Source of the DNA: Phocoenobacter uteri
GTDB taxonomy: Bacteria > Pseudomonadota > Gammaproteobacteria > Enterobacterales > Pasteurellaceae
Direction of reading: 5' to 3'
Assembly (NCBI RefSeq): GCF_900454895.1
Contig: NZ_UGTA01000001.1
Location: 1,798,001-1,862,000, forward strand
DNA: 64,000 bases
Within the stretch, counting starts at the first letter, position 1. Each line of letters starts with the position of its first letter. The position numbers were made by a program, and so were the translations under genes. The notes under the pieces were generated by a model that saw only the letters and a program-made list of their open reading frames with translations, made no database searches and had not been told where the DNA came from. Below are positions 40,320-49,526 of the stretch, piece by piece.

Positions 40320-41870
40320 TTAGTGAATACCGTGCATACGTTTATTCAAGAATTTCGTTAGCATTAGCATAATCACACCGGTTGCAATTGGAATTGCGGT
40401 GAACAGTAAGAAGAAGCCAGATAATCCCATTACTTCATTTAAGCTATCGATTGAACTTGCGGTGTAACCAGCGAATAAGTTACCGATAAATTGAGCGAAG
40501 AACCACACACCGAACATTAAACTCATAAAACGTTGCGGAGCAAGTTTATTTACATAAGATAAGCCGATTGGTGATAAACAGAGTTCGCCCATTGTGTGGA
40601 AGAAATAAGCGATAATCAGCCAGAACATTGAAACAGAGGCTTCTGCAACGCCTGATTTGATACTCATTGAACCATAAGCTAAGAAACCAAATCCAACGCC
40701 TAATAAGGCTAAACCGATCGCGAATTTAACGGGACCTGATGGATTAAATTTACTGTCCCAAATTTTAGACACTAATGGGGCAAAGGCGATGATAAAGAAA
40801 GAGTTTAAAATACCAAACCAAGACGCTGGCACTTCAATTTGATCCGTTGCACTAAATTCGCCCACGATTTTCCAAATAATCACGCCCCAAATACATACAA
40901 AGCTGAGTACGAGGAAAGTGTTAGACATTGGAATAATTGGGAAAGTCTGTTTCACTAACAGATATAGTACCCAAGTGATGATCAACACTGGCACAACCGT
41001 TAAGAAGAAATTGACGACAATGAAAATCGTTACAGAGTCACCCGTTAGAATACGTTGCGTATAATCTTTTGCAAAAATACTCATCGATGAACCCGCTTGT
41101 TCAAACGCCCACCAGAAAATAATCGTAAAGAAAGCAAACACGCTGATCGCCACTAAGCGATCAATTTCATCTTTTGCTAAGCCTGTTTTCTTAGGTTCAA
41201 CTTTTACTTCTTTTTTTGCGACATTGACTTTTTTCGGTGCTAGCCCAATAGTGCCAAAGATGGTTTTAGAAAAATAGAATTGTAATAAACCAAATGAAAT
41301 AAACACCCCAGCTAATCCGAAGCCATAAGACCAACCGATCATCTCACCAACATAACCGCAAAGCATAACGCCTAAGAATGCCCCTGCGTTAATGCCCATA
41401 TAGAAAATGGTATAAGCACTGTCTTTTTTGTTTTCATCGGTATAAAGTTGCCCAACGATAGAGGAAATATTTGGTTTGAATAAGCCGTTACCGAACACGA
41501 TTAAAGATAAGCCAAGATAGAAGGTTACTTCGCTGTAATTCGTTACCAAAGAGACGTGTCCTAAAATCATTAAGATCGCCCCAGTGACAATGGCAACCCT
41601 TGCCCCGATAATACGGTCAGCAATGTAACCACCAATTAACGGTGTGAAAAATACTAAAGAACTGTACCACGCATAAAGCACGCCAGCATCTTCACGAGAC
41701 CATGCCCAGCCTCCTTTTTCAACGGAAGAAATTAAGAATAGCACCAATAAGGCACGCATTCCGTAGTAACTAAAACGCTCCCACATTTCAGTGAAAAATA
41801 ACACAAATAGCCCCGCTGGATGGTTTAACACCGTAGGCGAAATCTTATTATCATTTATAACATTTGACAT
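40320..41870 (-). CDS. POT-family proton-coupled di/tripeptide transporter, copy 2
   Basis: A 516-residue paralogue of the preceding gene. It has the same ExxER motif (EMWERFSYYG), the same FYMGINAGAFLG signature and the same C-terminus type (KRMHGIH versus KRMHGVH). The copies differ most in the cytoplasmic linker near residues 210-230, which is lysine-rich here (KKVNVAKKEVKVEPKK). GGAG lies before the ATG. It is divergent from the oligopeptide ABC operon, and together these genes form a peptide-uptake locus. Confidence 0.93.
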   Translation of the reverse strand: MSNVINDNKISPTVLNHPAGLFVLFFTEMWERFSYYGMRALLVLFLISSVEKGGWAWSREDAGVLYAWYSSLVFFTPLIGGYIADRIIGARVAIVTGAILMILGHVSLVTNYSEVTFYLGLSLIVFGNGLFKPNISSIVGQLYTDENKKDSAYTIFYMGINAGAFLGVMLCGYVGEMIGWSYGFGLAGVFISFGLLQFYFSKTIFGTIGLAPKKVNVAKKEVKVEPKKTGLAKDEIDRLVAISVFAFFTIIFWWAFEQAGSSMSIFAKDYTQRILTGDSVTIFIVVNFFLTVVPVLIITWVLYLLVKQTFPIIPMSNTFLVLSFVCIWGVIIWKIVGEFSATDQIEVPASWFGILNSFFIIAFAPLVSKIWDSKFNPSGPVKFAIGLALLGVGFGFLAYGSMSIKSGVAEASVSMFWLIIAYFFHTMGELCLSPIGLSYVNKLAPQRFMSLMFGVWFFAQFIGNLFAGYTASSIDSLNEVMGLSGFFLLFTAIPIATGVIMLMLTKFLNKRMHGIH

Positions 41871-42231
41871 AATTCAAACTCCTCGTCATTAAAATTCGTT
41901 GCGAATTATCTGCTTTTATTGTCAAAAAACAAGAGGGTAATCAAGCCTTTAAATCATAAATTAGAGCTAGATCACATTTTTATTTTTCAAAAAATAAAAT
42001 AAGGCGAATTTTGTCATTTATTCCGTCTCTTTTTAGTAAAAAAATTCACATTATTTAAACAATCCTCTTATTTTTCAGGTAATAAGCGGTCAAATTTAGT
42101 GAATTTTTTGCAAAAAGCATAAGATTTAAAAAAGTGACTATTTTAATATTTACAAATCAATTTTTTTGTAGTAGAAATAATTTTCGAATAAAGATCCATC
42201 ACAATATTTAAAATAAAATGAGGAGTTAAGT
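41871..42231. other. Divergent regulatory region between POT copy 2 and oppA
   Basis: No gene. It holds the conserved box at 41956-41981 and one uptake sequence with its A/T tail (42084-42117). A long A/T-rich oppA leader ends in GAGGAG ten bases before the oppA ATG. ATCACAATA near 42197 vaguely resembles the CA-rich sites used by the small RNA GcvB in enterobacterial opp leaders; I would not rely on it. Confidence 0.5.
41956..41981 (-). promoter_or_regulatory. Conserved upstream box of POT copy 2 (possible CRP site)
   Basis: ATAAATTAGAG, two variable bases, then AGATCACATTTTT. It matches the box upstream of copy 1 and lies at nearly the same distance (about 86 bases) from the start codon. 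The flanking sequences are not similar, which favours a functional site over passive duplication. Confidence 0.5.
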
Positions 42232-43863
42232 ATGCAAACACAATTTATTCGTTCTCTATTAGCCACAGCGGTTCTCGTTGGGCTATCAAATTACTCTTTT
42301 GCGGCAAATGTACCCGAAGGCACGGCGTTAGCTAAAGTACAAGAAATCACAATAAACAACGGTGCTGAGCCATCAAGTTTTGACCCACATAAAATTGAAG
42401 GTACGCCAGAATCTCAAGTGGTTTATCAATTATTTGAAGGTTTAGTCACTAAAAACTCTGACGGTAAAGTTGAACCGGGTGTGGCAACATCGTGGGAGCA
42501 TTCCGATGATTTCAAGACGTGGACATTCCATTTACGAGATGATGCCAAATGGTCAAATGGCGAGTCTGTGACTGCTCAAGATTTTGTTTATTCGTGGCAA
42601 CGTGTCGTGTCACCAAGTACTGCTTCACCTTATGCAAGTTATGTGACATTCTTACAAGTTGAAAATGCCCAAGATATTATTGACGGTAAAAAAGAGGCAA
42701 AAACCTTAGGCGTTGAAGCCAAAGACGATCATACTTTTGTGGTACATTTAAGTGATCCTGTGCCTTATGCGGTAGGCTTAGTGGCTCACTCATCACTCTT
42801 ACCTGTGAATCAAAAAGTGGTTGAGAAATTTGGGGATCAATGGGTGAAACAAGAAAACATTGTTGGTAACGGGGCGTATAAGTTAGCAGGACACGTGATC
42901 AATGAAAAAATTGAGTTTGTGCGTAATCCGCTTTATTGGAATGATAAAGCAACGGTGATTGATAAAGCGACGTTCCTAGAAATTCCGAATCCAACCACCG
43001 ACGTGGCGCGTTATCGTGCAGGGGATTTAGATGTGACAGATCACGCTTTACCACCAGAGCAATTTGCAAAATTGAAAAAAGAAATTCCGGATGAAGTCTT
43101 TGCACCACGTTCGCTATCGACCTATATTTATGAAATCAATAATAAAAAATTCACCGATGTGCGTGTGCGTAAAGCGTTAAATTTAGCCTTAGATCGTGAA
43201 ATTATTACTGATAAAGTGATGGGACAAGGCCAAACCCCAACTTACGTATTTACTCCAACTTATATTGAAGAAGGCGAGAAAATTCAACAGCCTGAATACA
43301 GTAAATTAAGTATGAAAGAGCGTAATACTGAAGCGATTAAATTACTTAAAGAGGCAGGGTACAGCAAAGCAAATCCGCTAACGTTCACGATTTTATATAA
43401 CACCAGTGAAAACCATAAAAAGATTGCGATTGCAGCTGCTTCCATTTGGAAACAAAACACCAAGGGCTTAATTAACGTTAAATTAGAAAACCAAGAGTGG
43501 AAAACTTATTTAGATAGCCGTCATAATGGAAGCTATGATATTGCACGTGCGGGCTGGTCTGGGGACTACAACCAAGCAACCACCTTTACCAATTATTACC
43601 TTTCAGATTCAAGCAATAATACCGCATTCTATAAAAGCCAAGCTTATGATGACGCACTTGCCAGTGCCTTTAAAGCCAAAGATGCCGAAGGTCGTGCGGA
43701 GGCTTATGCCAAAGCGGAAGCCGTGTTAGCCAATGACTATCCAATTGTGCCTGTGTATAACTATGTAAATCCACGTTTAGTAAAAACCTATGTAAAAGGT
43801 TATAGCGGAAAAGATCCATTGGATAATATCTTCTTGAAAAACTTATACATTATTAAACACTAA
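42232..43863 (+). CDS. oppA: Oligopeptide ABC transporter, periplasmic binding protein
   Basis: A 543-residue solute-binding protein of the OppA type. A Sec signal peptide is predicted to be cleaved after SNYSFA (about residue 24). The family signature AEPSSFDPHKIEGTPESQV follows near residue 45. It delivers peptides to the OppBC channel. A GAGGAG ribosome-binding site precedes the ATG. The uptake-sequence hairpin after it probably lowers read-through into oppB, giving excess binding protein over membrane parts. Confidence 0.95.
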   Translation: MQTQFIRSLLATAVLVGLSNYSFAANVPEGTALAKVQEITINNGAEPSSFDPHKIEGTPESQVVYQLFEGLVTKNSDGKVEPGVATSWEHSDDFKTWTFHLRDDAKWSNGESVTAQDFVYSWQRVVSPSTASPYASYVTFLQVENAQDIIDGKKEAKTLGVEAKDDHTFVVHLSDPVPYAVGLVAHSSLLPVNQKVVEKFGDQWVKQENIVGNGAYKLAGHVINEKIEFVRNPLYWNDKATVIDKATFLEIPNPTTDVARYRAGDLDVTDHALPPEQFAKLKKEIPDEVFAPRSLSTYIYEINNKKFTDVRVRKALNLALDREIITDKVMGQGQTPTYVFTPTYIEEGEKIQQPEYSKLSMKERNTEAIKLLKEAGYSKANPLTFTILYNTSENHKKIAIAAASIWKQNTKGLINVKLENQEWKTYLDSRHNGSYDIARAGWSGDYNQATTFTNYYLSDSSNNTAFYKSQAYDDALASAFKAKDAEGRAEAYAKAEAVLANDYPIVPVYNYVNPRLVKTYVKGYSGKDPLDNIFLKNLYIIKH

Positions 43864-43869
43864 ACAAAC

Positions 43870-43923
43870 AAGCGGTCAGATTTACCATAAAATTTGCAAA
43901 TTTTTATAAAAATATGACCGCTT
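43870..43923 (+). terminator. Uptake-sequence pair inside the opp operon
   Basis: AAGCGGTCAGATTT (43870-43883) and ATATGACCGCTT (43912-43923) flank AAATTTGCAAATTT; a T-run follows. As it lies within the operon it is more likely a partial terminator or mRNA-stabilising structure. Confidence 0.6.
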
Positions 43924-43953
43924 ATTTTTTATCTTTTTTTGGGGATCTTACTT

Positions 43954-44877
43954 ATGTTGAAATTTATTTTAAAACGGATTTTGGAAGCCATTCCAACGTT
44001 GTTTATTTTGATTACCTTCTCCTTTTTTCTAATGCGTCTCGCTCCGGGTAACCCTTTTTCTTCTGAAAAAGCTTACCCACCAGAAGTAATGGCAAATATT
44101 GAAGCAAAATATCATTTAAACGAACCGTTATATAAACAGTATGGCTTATATTTAGAAAATCTCGCTCACGGCGATTTTGGCCCTTCATTCAAATATAAAG
44201 ACCAAAGTGTGAATGATTTGCTCGCCTCTGCCTTTCCGGTTTCTTTCAAACTAGGCTCAATCGCCTTTGTTTTTGCAGTGTTATTAGGCATAACCGCAGG
44301 CGTTGTGGCAGCACTCAAACAAAATAGCAAATGGGATTATATTGTGATGGGCTTTGCGATGACGGGGGTAATAATGCCAAGCTTTGTGTTCGCCCCATTA
44401 TTGGTTTTATTCTTCGCAATTTATATGAAATGGTTGCCCGCCGGCGGTTGGAATGGGGGCGAGATCTATTATATGGTGTTGCCCGTGTTATCGCTCACTA
44501 TTGGCTATTTAGCAGGGATTGCTCGTATCACGCGTGGCTCAATGATTGAAGTGTTGCATTCTAACTATATCCGCACCGCAAAAGCCAAAGGTTTATCCCT
44601 CAAAAAAATTATTTTTAGACACGCATTAAAACCAGCATTATTGCCTGTTATCACTTACTTAGGACCTGCGTTTGTGGGGATTATTACCGGTTCAATGGTC
44701 ATTGAAAGTGTGTTTGGTTTACCAGGTATCGGGCAACTTTTTGTGAATGGAGCATTAAACCGTGATTATTCATTGGTGTTAAGTTTAACTATTTTGGTGG
44801 GGACATTAACCATTTTCTTTAATGCCTTAGTGGATATTTTCTACGCCATTATTGACCCAAAAGTCCGCTATTCATAA
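43954..44877 (+). CDS. oppB: Oligopeptide ABC transporter permease OppB
   Basis: A 307-residue inner-membrane permease that matches E. coli OppB nearly end to end (MLKFILKRILEAIPTLFILI; MANIEAKYHLNEPLYKQY). Six helices are expected, and the EAA loop that docks the ATPase lies near residue 215 (RTAKAKGLSLKKIIFRHALK). The ATG at 43954 is chosen over an upstream TTG because it reproduces the standard N-terminus and has GGGG upstream. Confidence 0.96.
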   Translation: MLKFILKRILEAIPTLFILITFSFFLMRLAPGNPFSSEKAYPPEVMANIEAKYHLNEPLYKQYGLYLENLAHGDFGPSFKYKDQSVNDLLASAFPVSFKLGSIAFVFAVLLGITAGVVAALKQNSKWDYIVMGFAMTGVIMPSFVFAPLLVLFFAIYMKWLPAGGWNGGEIYYMVLPVLSLTIGYLAGIARITRGSMIEVLHSNYIRTAKAKGLSLKKIIFRHALKPALLPVITYLGPAFVGIITGSMVIESVFGLPGIGQLFVNGALNRDYSLVLSLTILVGTLTIFFNALVDIFYAIIDPKVRYS

Positions 44878-44900
44878 TAAAAATTCATAAGGAAAAGCAA

Positions 44901-45833
44901 ATGTTAGTGAACAATAAAAAGAATGAAGAATTTGTATCGCAATTAGCGGATAATGTCGCAGAACAAATTGAAAATAATACTATTGTCGGACGCAGTTTAT
45001 GGCAGGACGCTAGCCGTCGTTTTTTTAGAAATAAAGCTGCTGTTACTAGCTTGATTTTATTGTGTTTCATCGTGCTATTTATTACTTTTGCACCGATGTT
45101 AATGCCATTTAGCTACGAAGACACCGATTGGAATATGATGGGCGTTGCACCGGATTTTGAATCAGGACATTATTTCGGCACAGATTCATCTGGACGAGAT
45201 TTATTGGTTCGGATTGCGATTGGTGGTAGAATTTCCTTGATGGTCGGCGTGTTAGGTGCGATTATTTCGGTGTTAATTGGCACAACCTACGGAGCAATTT
45301 CAGGCTATGTTGGCGGAAGAACCGATTCAATTATGATGCGTTTAGTTGAAATTTTAGGTTCATTCCCTTTTATGTTTTTTATTATTTTACTCGTCACTTT
45401 CTTTGGGCAAAATATTCTGTTAATTTTTGTTGCCATTGGGGCGATTGCGTGGTTAAGTTTAGCCCGTATTGTGCGAGGTCAAACTCTGAGTTTAAAAAAT
45501 AAAGAATTTATTGAAGCCGCTCAAGTCACAGGGGTTAGCCACACGAAAATCGTGTCTAAACACATTATTCCGAACGTATTGGGGATCGTCGCCGTTTATG
45601 CCTCATTAGAAGTACCAAATTTGATTTTATTTGAATCATTCCTAAGTTTCTTAGGATTAGGTACCCAAGAGCCGATGAGTAGCTGGGGAGCATTATTAAG
45701 TGATGGTGCAGCCCAAATGGAAACCTCGCCGTGGTTATTATTTTTCCCTGCGTTGTTCCTTTGTTTAACGCTGTTCTGCTTTAATTTTATCGGCGACGGA
45801 TTGCGTGACGCATTAGACCCAAAAGATAAATAG
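44901..45833 (+). CDS. oppC: Oligopeptide ABC transporter permease OppC
   Basis: A 310-residue permease, partner of OppB. The soluble N-terminus includes GRSLWQDASRRFFRNKAAV, a typical OppC feature. GTDSSGRDLLVRIAIGGRISL is near residue 92 and the EAA loop (EAAQVTGVSHTKIVSKHIIPN) near residue 200. AAGGAAAAG lies before the ATG. An 88-base gap with a dispersed repeat follows before the ATPase gene. Confidence 0.96.
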   Translation: MLVNNKKNEEFVSQLADNVAEQIENNTIVGRSLWQDASRRFFRNKAAVTSLILLCFIVLFITFAPMLMPFSYEDTDWNMMGVAPDFESGHYFGTDSSGRDLLVRIAIGGRISLMVGVLGAIISVLIGTTYGAISGYVGGRTDSIMMRLVEILGSFPFMFFIILLVTFFGQNILLIFVAIGAIAWLSLARIVRGQTLSLKNKEFIEAAQVTGVSHTKIVSKHIIPNVLGIVAVYASLEVPNLILFESFLSFLGLGTQEPMSSWGALLSDGAAQMETSPWLLFFPALFLCLTLFCFNFIGDGLRDALDPKDK

Positions 45834-45854
45834 TAAAAATTAAATAGAAAAAAT

Positions 45855-45873
45855 CCCTTCGACAAGCTCAGGG
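45855..45873. repeat. 19-base dispersed repeat, copy 2
   Basis: CCCTTCGACAAGCTCAGGG is the exact reverse complement of the sequence at 34276-34294. It sits in the only sizeable gap of the oppC-ATPase junction and is followed by AACGAAG, which continues the family-like sequence. Confidence 0.85.
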
Positions 45874-45921
45874 AACGAAGAATAAAAAAATAACAAATTT
45901 AGTTAATAACAGGATATAAAA

Positions 45922-47517
45922 ATGAAATTACTTGAAGTGAAAGATTTGAATGTTTACCTTAAAACCGATGACGCACTGGTTCACGCTGTGCAAGGTATCT
46001 CATTTGATGTGAAGCGTGGGCAAACATTGGCGATTGTAGGGGAGTCTGGTTCAGGTAAATCGGTAACCTCAATGTCAATTATGCAATTATTACCTGAAAA
46101 TATCGTCTCTTTTGGGGAAAATTCTGAAATTATTTTTGAAGATAAATCCATTTTAACCCTTTCAGAAAAAGAAATGCGTGATTTGCGTGGTGGGCGTATT
46201 GGTATGATTTTTCAAGAGCCGATGACTTCGCTTAACCCATTTATGCGAATTGGCTCGCAAATTGTAGAATCCGTGATGACCCACCAACCTCATCTTTCTA
46301 AAAAAGAAGCCGAGCAATTAACGCTAGATACCTTAAATATCGTAAAAATTCCTGACGCTGAAAAGAAAATGAAAAGCTATCCTCACGAATTTTCAGGCGG
46401 GCAATTACAGCGTATTATGATTGCAATGGCGATTATCAATAAACCGTGTTTACTGATTGCCGATGAGCCAACCACAGCCCTTGACGTAACCACACAGGCA
46501 GAAATTCTGGATTTGATGTTGGATATCCAAAAAGAAATGGGAATGGCGATTATTTTAATCTCACACGATTTACGCCTTGTGCATAAATATTCCGATGATG
46601 TTTGCGTAATGCAAAATGGTAAAATTATTGAAAGTGGTAACACCGATGACGTGTTTAATAATCCACAGCACGCTTACACCCAAGAGTTACTCAATCCGAT
46701 TCCTGATACCTTAAAACCTGCACCTGATGAAAATGCCAAAGATTTAATCGTGCTTGAAAATGTGGACGTAGATTATGTGGTACAACGTTCGTGGTTTGGT
46801 AAACCGAAAAAAGTCTTTAATGCGGTAAAAAATATCTCATTAAACTTAAAAGAAGGCGAAACGCTCGGTATTGTAGGGGAGTCAGGCTCAGGAAAATCGA
46901 CCTTAGGACGTGCCGTAATGCAAATTTTAGATTACAAAGGCGATATTTATTTTGATGGACGTGATATTCCACAGCTCTCCAAAGCAGAGCGTCAAGCCTT
47001 GAAAAAAGATATGCAAATGGTGTTCCAAGACCCATTCAATTCACTCTCGCCACGCTTAACCATTGGCGAAATTATCGGTGAAGGCTTGCTTGTTCACTAT
47101 CCTGAAATGAGTAAACAACAACGTCGTGAACGCGTAATGAAAATGTTAGAAGAAGTGAATTTATCCCCTTCAATGATCAACCGTTACCCACACGAATTTT
47201 CAGGGGGACAACGTCAGCGTATTGCAATTGCTCGTGCGATGATTTTAGAACCTAAATTCGTATTACTTGACGAACCAACATCAGCATTAGACCGTTCAAC
47301 ACAATTAACCGTGATTGAATTATTAAATAACTTACAGAAAAAATACGGATTAAGTTACTTGTTTATTAGCCACGATTTATCGGTGGTGAAAGCATTAAGT
47401 AACCACGTAATGGTAATGCAACAGGGCGAAGTCGTGGAGAGCGGTGATACCCAACAAATCTTCCACAACCCACAACACCCTTATACACAGCGTTTGATTG
47501 AAGCATCTAACCTTTAA
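45922..47517 (+). CDS. Oligopeptide ABC transporter, fused double ATPase (OppD-OppF type)
   Basis: A 531-residue protein with two complete ABC ATPase domains in one chain. The first has Walker A at residues 40-47 (GESGSGKS), signature FSGGQLQR and Walker B LLIADEPTT. The second has Walker A near residue 317, signature FSGGQRQR and Walker B VLLDEPTS. The OppD/OppF-type C-terminal segment (PQHAYTQELLNPIP) follows the first domain, and PQHPYTQRL ends the second. E. coli encodes OppD and OppF separately; the fused layout resembles YejF or GsiA. The neighbours are clearly OppA, OppB and OppC. Confidence 0.94.
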   Translation: MKLLEVKDLNVYLKTDDALVHAVQGISFDVKRGQTLAIVGESGSGKSVTSMSIMQLLPENIVSFGENSEIIFEDKSILTLSEKEMRDLRGGRIGMIFQEPMTSLNPFMRIGSQIVESVMTHQPHLSKKEAEQLTLDTLNIVKIPDAEKKMKSYPHEFSGGQLQRIMIAMAIINKPCLLIADEPTTALDVTTQAEILDLMLDIQKEMGMAIILISHDLRLVHKYSDDVCVMQNGKIIESGNTDDVFNNPQHAYTQELLNPIPDTLKPAPDENAKDLIVLENVDVDYVVQRSWFGKPKKVFNAVKNISLNLKEGETLGIVGESGSGKSTLGRAVMQILDYKGDIYFDGRDIPQLSKAERQALKKDMQMVFQDPFNSLSPRLTIGEIIGEGLLVHYPEMSKQQRRERVMKMLEEVNLSPSMINRYPHEFSGGQRQRIAIARAMILEPKFVLLDEPTSALDRSTQLTVIELLNNLQKKYGLSYLFISHDLSVVKALSNHVMVMQQGEVVESGDTQQIFHNPQHPYTQRLIEASNL

Positions 47518-47522
47518 AAAAT

Positions 47523-47559
47523 AACGTCCTTAATCATAAAAATTAAGGACGTTTTTTTA
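47523..47559. terminator. Bidirectional terminator between the opp ATPase gene and folP
   Basis: AACGTCCTTAAT (47523-47534) pairs perfectly with ATTAAGGACGTT (47542-47553), followed by a T-run; the complementary A-run lies on the other side. Confidence 0.9.
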
Positions 47560-47593
47560 TTTGCAAAAAGTGATAAAAATTTAACCGCTTAAA

Positions 47594-48439
47594 TCAACTT
47601 ACTTCGTTCATCGCATTCCAAACCTTCAACGCTTCTGCGGTTTCTTTTACATCATGAACTCGCACAATTTTAGCCCCATTTTGCACACATAATAATGCCC
47701 CTGCAACGCTCCCAATCAAGCGATCTTCAACGGGTTTATCTAACACTGCACCGATCATTGATTTGCGAGAAAGCCCTGCAAGAATAGGGTAGCCTGATTC
47801 GGCGAAAATGTTTAAATGTTTTAACAGTTGATAATTGTGTTCAACAGTTTTTCCAAAACCAAAACCGACATCTAAAATAATATGTTCCTGTGGAATACCT
47901 GAAATTAGACACGCAAAGGCACGCTTATTTAAGAACGTTGCCACTTCATCCACTACATCATCATAATCAGGGTTTTGTTGCATTGTTTGAGGCGTACCTT
48001 GCATATGCATTAAGCACACCGGTAAGCCTAATTCGGCAGCGGTATCCAACGCATTCGGCAGGGTTAAGGCTCGGATATCGTTGATAATATCCATTCCGAC
48101 TTTGGCGGACTCTTTCATTACTTCGGCTTTTGAGGTATCCACTGAGATTAAACAATCAAAGCGTGAGCGAACCGCCTCAACCAAAGGAACGACACGTTCT
48201 AGCTCTTGTTGTTCGCTAATAATTTCAGCGTTAGGGCGAGTTGATTCGCCTCCGATATCAATAATATCTGCACCGTCATTAAGCATTTTTTCCACTTGAA
48301 AAAGAGCTTTGTCTAACGAGAAAAAACGTCCGCTATCCGAGAATGAATCAGGGGTAAAATTTAAAATCCCCATAATATTCGGCTTGGTTAAATCTAATAA
48401 GCGGTCACATTTTTGGTAATTTTTGAAATTAATTTTCAT
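47594..48439 (-). CDS. folP: Dihydropteroate synthase
   Basis: A 281-residue TIM-barrel enzyme that joins p-aminobenzoate to the pterin in folate synthesis; it is the sulfonamide target. Signatures MGILNFTPDSFSDSG near residue 23 and DIGGESTRPNA near residue 61 are intact, and the phosphate-binding SRKSMIG lies near residue 224. Its start overlaps the last 11 bases of rluC. In E. coli folP is next to ftsH/glmM; here it is coupled to a pseudouridine synthase. Confidence 0.96.
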   Translation of the reverse strand: MKINFKNYQKCDRLLDLTKPNIMGILNFTPDSFSDSGRFFSLDKALFQVEKMLNDGADIIDIGGESTRPNAEIISEQQELERVVPLVEAVRSRFDCLISVDTSKAEVMKESAKVGMDIINDIRALTLPNALDTAAELGLPVCLMHMQGTPQTMQQNPDYDDVVDEVATFLNKRAFACLISGIPQEHIILDVGFGFGKTVEHNYQLLKHLNIFAESGYPILAGLSRKSMIGAVLDKPVEDRLIGSVAGALLCVQNGAKIVRVHDVKETAEALKVWNAMNEVS

Positions 48440-49388
48440 CTCTTAGCCTTTTTAAAATTGCTTTTAAGTTGCTATCTAGTGGAGCGGTAATCACCATTTC
48501 TTCTTCGGTTCTTGGGTGTGTGAAACGAATTGAATAAGCGTGTAAAAACAGACGGTTTAGCCCAAAACTTTTCATTTTTTGATCAAATTCGGCGTCGCCA
48601 TATTTACTGTCTAATGCAATCGGGTGCCCTGCATATTGAGTATGCACACGGATTTGGTGAGTGCGTCCTGTTACTGGCGAGGCTTTCACTAAGGTCGCAC
48701 TTTGGTATCGTTCTTCAATGCTAAAACGGGTGTCAGACGGTTTGCCATCTTCGCTCACTCGCACAATACGTTCGCCACTGGCTAATTCGTTCTTTTTCAA
48801 CGGTGCTTTAACGGCTTTTACGTGGGATTGCCACTGTCCACGTACTAAGGCGAGATAGTCTTTTTTCACAGTTTTAACGCGTAACTGTTCGTGTAAATTG
48901 CGTAACGCAGAGCGTTTTTTAGCGACTAACAGAATTCCTGAGGTATCACGGTCAATACGGTGGACTAATTCCAAAAAGCGTGCTTCTGGACGTAATGCTC
49001 GCAACGCCTCAATTAGTCCAAAACTTAATCCACTACCACCGTGAACCGCAATGCCTGATGGTTTATTTACCACAATTAGCACTTCATCTTCATATAAAAT
49101 ATGGCTTTCTAATTCAGCCACTTTATTGAGTTTGGTGGAAATTGGAGTGGTATTTTTTTCAGATACACGCACTGGCGGAATACGCACAATATCGCCACCT
49201 TGTAGCTTATATTCAGGTTTGATACGCCCTTTGTTTACGCGTACTTCGCCCTTACGAACGATACGATAAATTAAACTTTTCGGCACGCCTTTAAGCTTTG
49301 CAAGTAAGAAATTATCAATTCGCTGTCCACTTTCATCATCACTAATGGTTACAAATTGCACTTTGGCACTGATTACTTTTTCTGTCAT
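48429..49388 (-). CDS. rluC: 23S rRNA pseudouridine(955/2504/2580) synthase RluC
   Basis: A 319-residue RluA-family enzyme. An N-terminal S4 RNA-binding domain (about 22-80, QRIDNFLLAKLKGVPKSLIYR) is followed by the catalytic domain with the essential Asp in LVHRIDRDTSG near residue 144. HQIRVH and the RLFLHA signature lie further on. The S4 domain and N-terminus (GQRIDNFL) favour RluC over RluD. Its 3' end overlaps folP by 11 bases, so the two are co-translated. Confidence 0.94.
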   Translation of the reverse strand: MTEKVISAKVQFVTISDDESGQRIDNFLLAKLKGVPKSLIYRIVRKGEVRVNKGRIKPEYKLQGGDIVRIPPVRVSEKNTTPISTKLNKVAELESHILYEDEVLIVVNKPSGIAVHGGSGLSFGLIEALRALRPEARFLELVHRIDRDTSGILLVAKKRSALRNLHEQLRVKTVKKDYLALVRGQWQSHVKAVKAPLKKNELASGERIVRVSEDGKPSDTRFSIEERYQSATLVKASPVTGRTHQIRVHTQYAGHPIALDSKYGDAEFDQKMKSFGLNRLFLHAYSIRFTHPRTEEEMVITAPLDSNLKAILKRLRDEN

Positions 49389-49413
49389 TTTTATTCCAAA
49401 TTATCGGGGTGGT

Positions 49414-49467
49414 AAGCGGTCATTTTTTATTGAAAATTTGCAAATTTTATAAAAAATATGACCGCTA
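49414..49467. terminator. Uptake-sequence pair between fdhD and rluC
   Basis: AAGCGGTCATTTTTTAT (49414-49430) and ATAAAAAATATGACCGCT (49449-49466) flank AAATTTGCAAATTT. It could end the leftward fdhD transcript before rluC. Confidence 0.65.
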
Positions 49468-49526
49468 TTAAAATAGATTATTGGATAAATTATACCTTAG
49501 TATGACCGCTTGGGCGATGTTTAAAA

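Noticed and set aside
42190..42231. GcvB small-RNA target in the oppA leader
   Set aside because: ATCACAATA is too short and imperfect in such A/T-rich DNA, and no GcvB gene is in the window.
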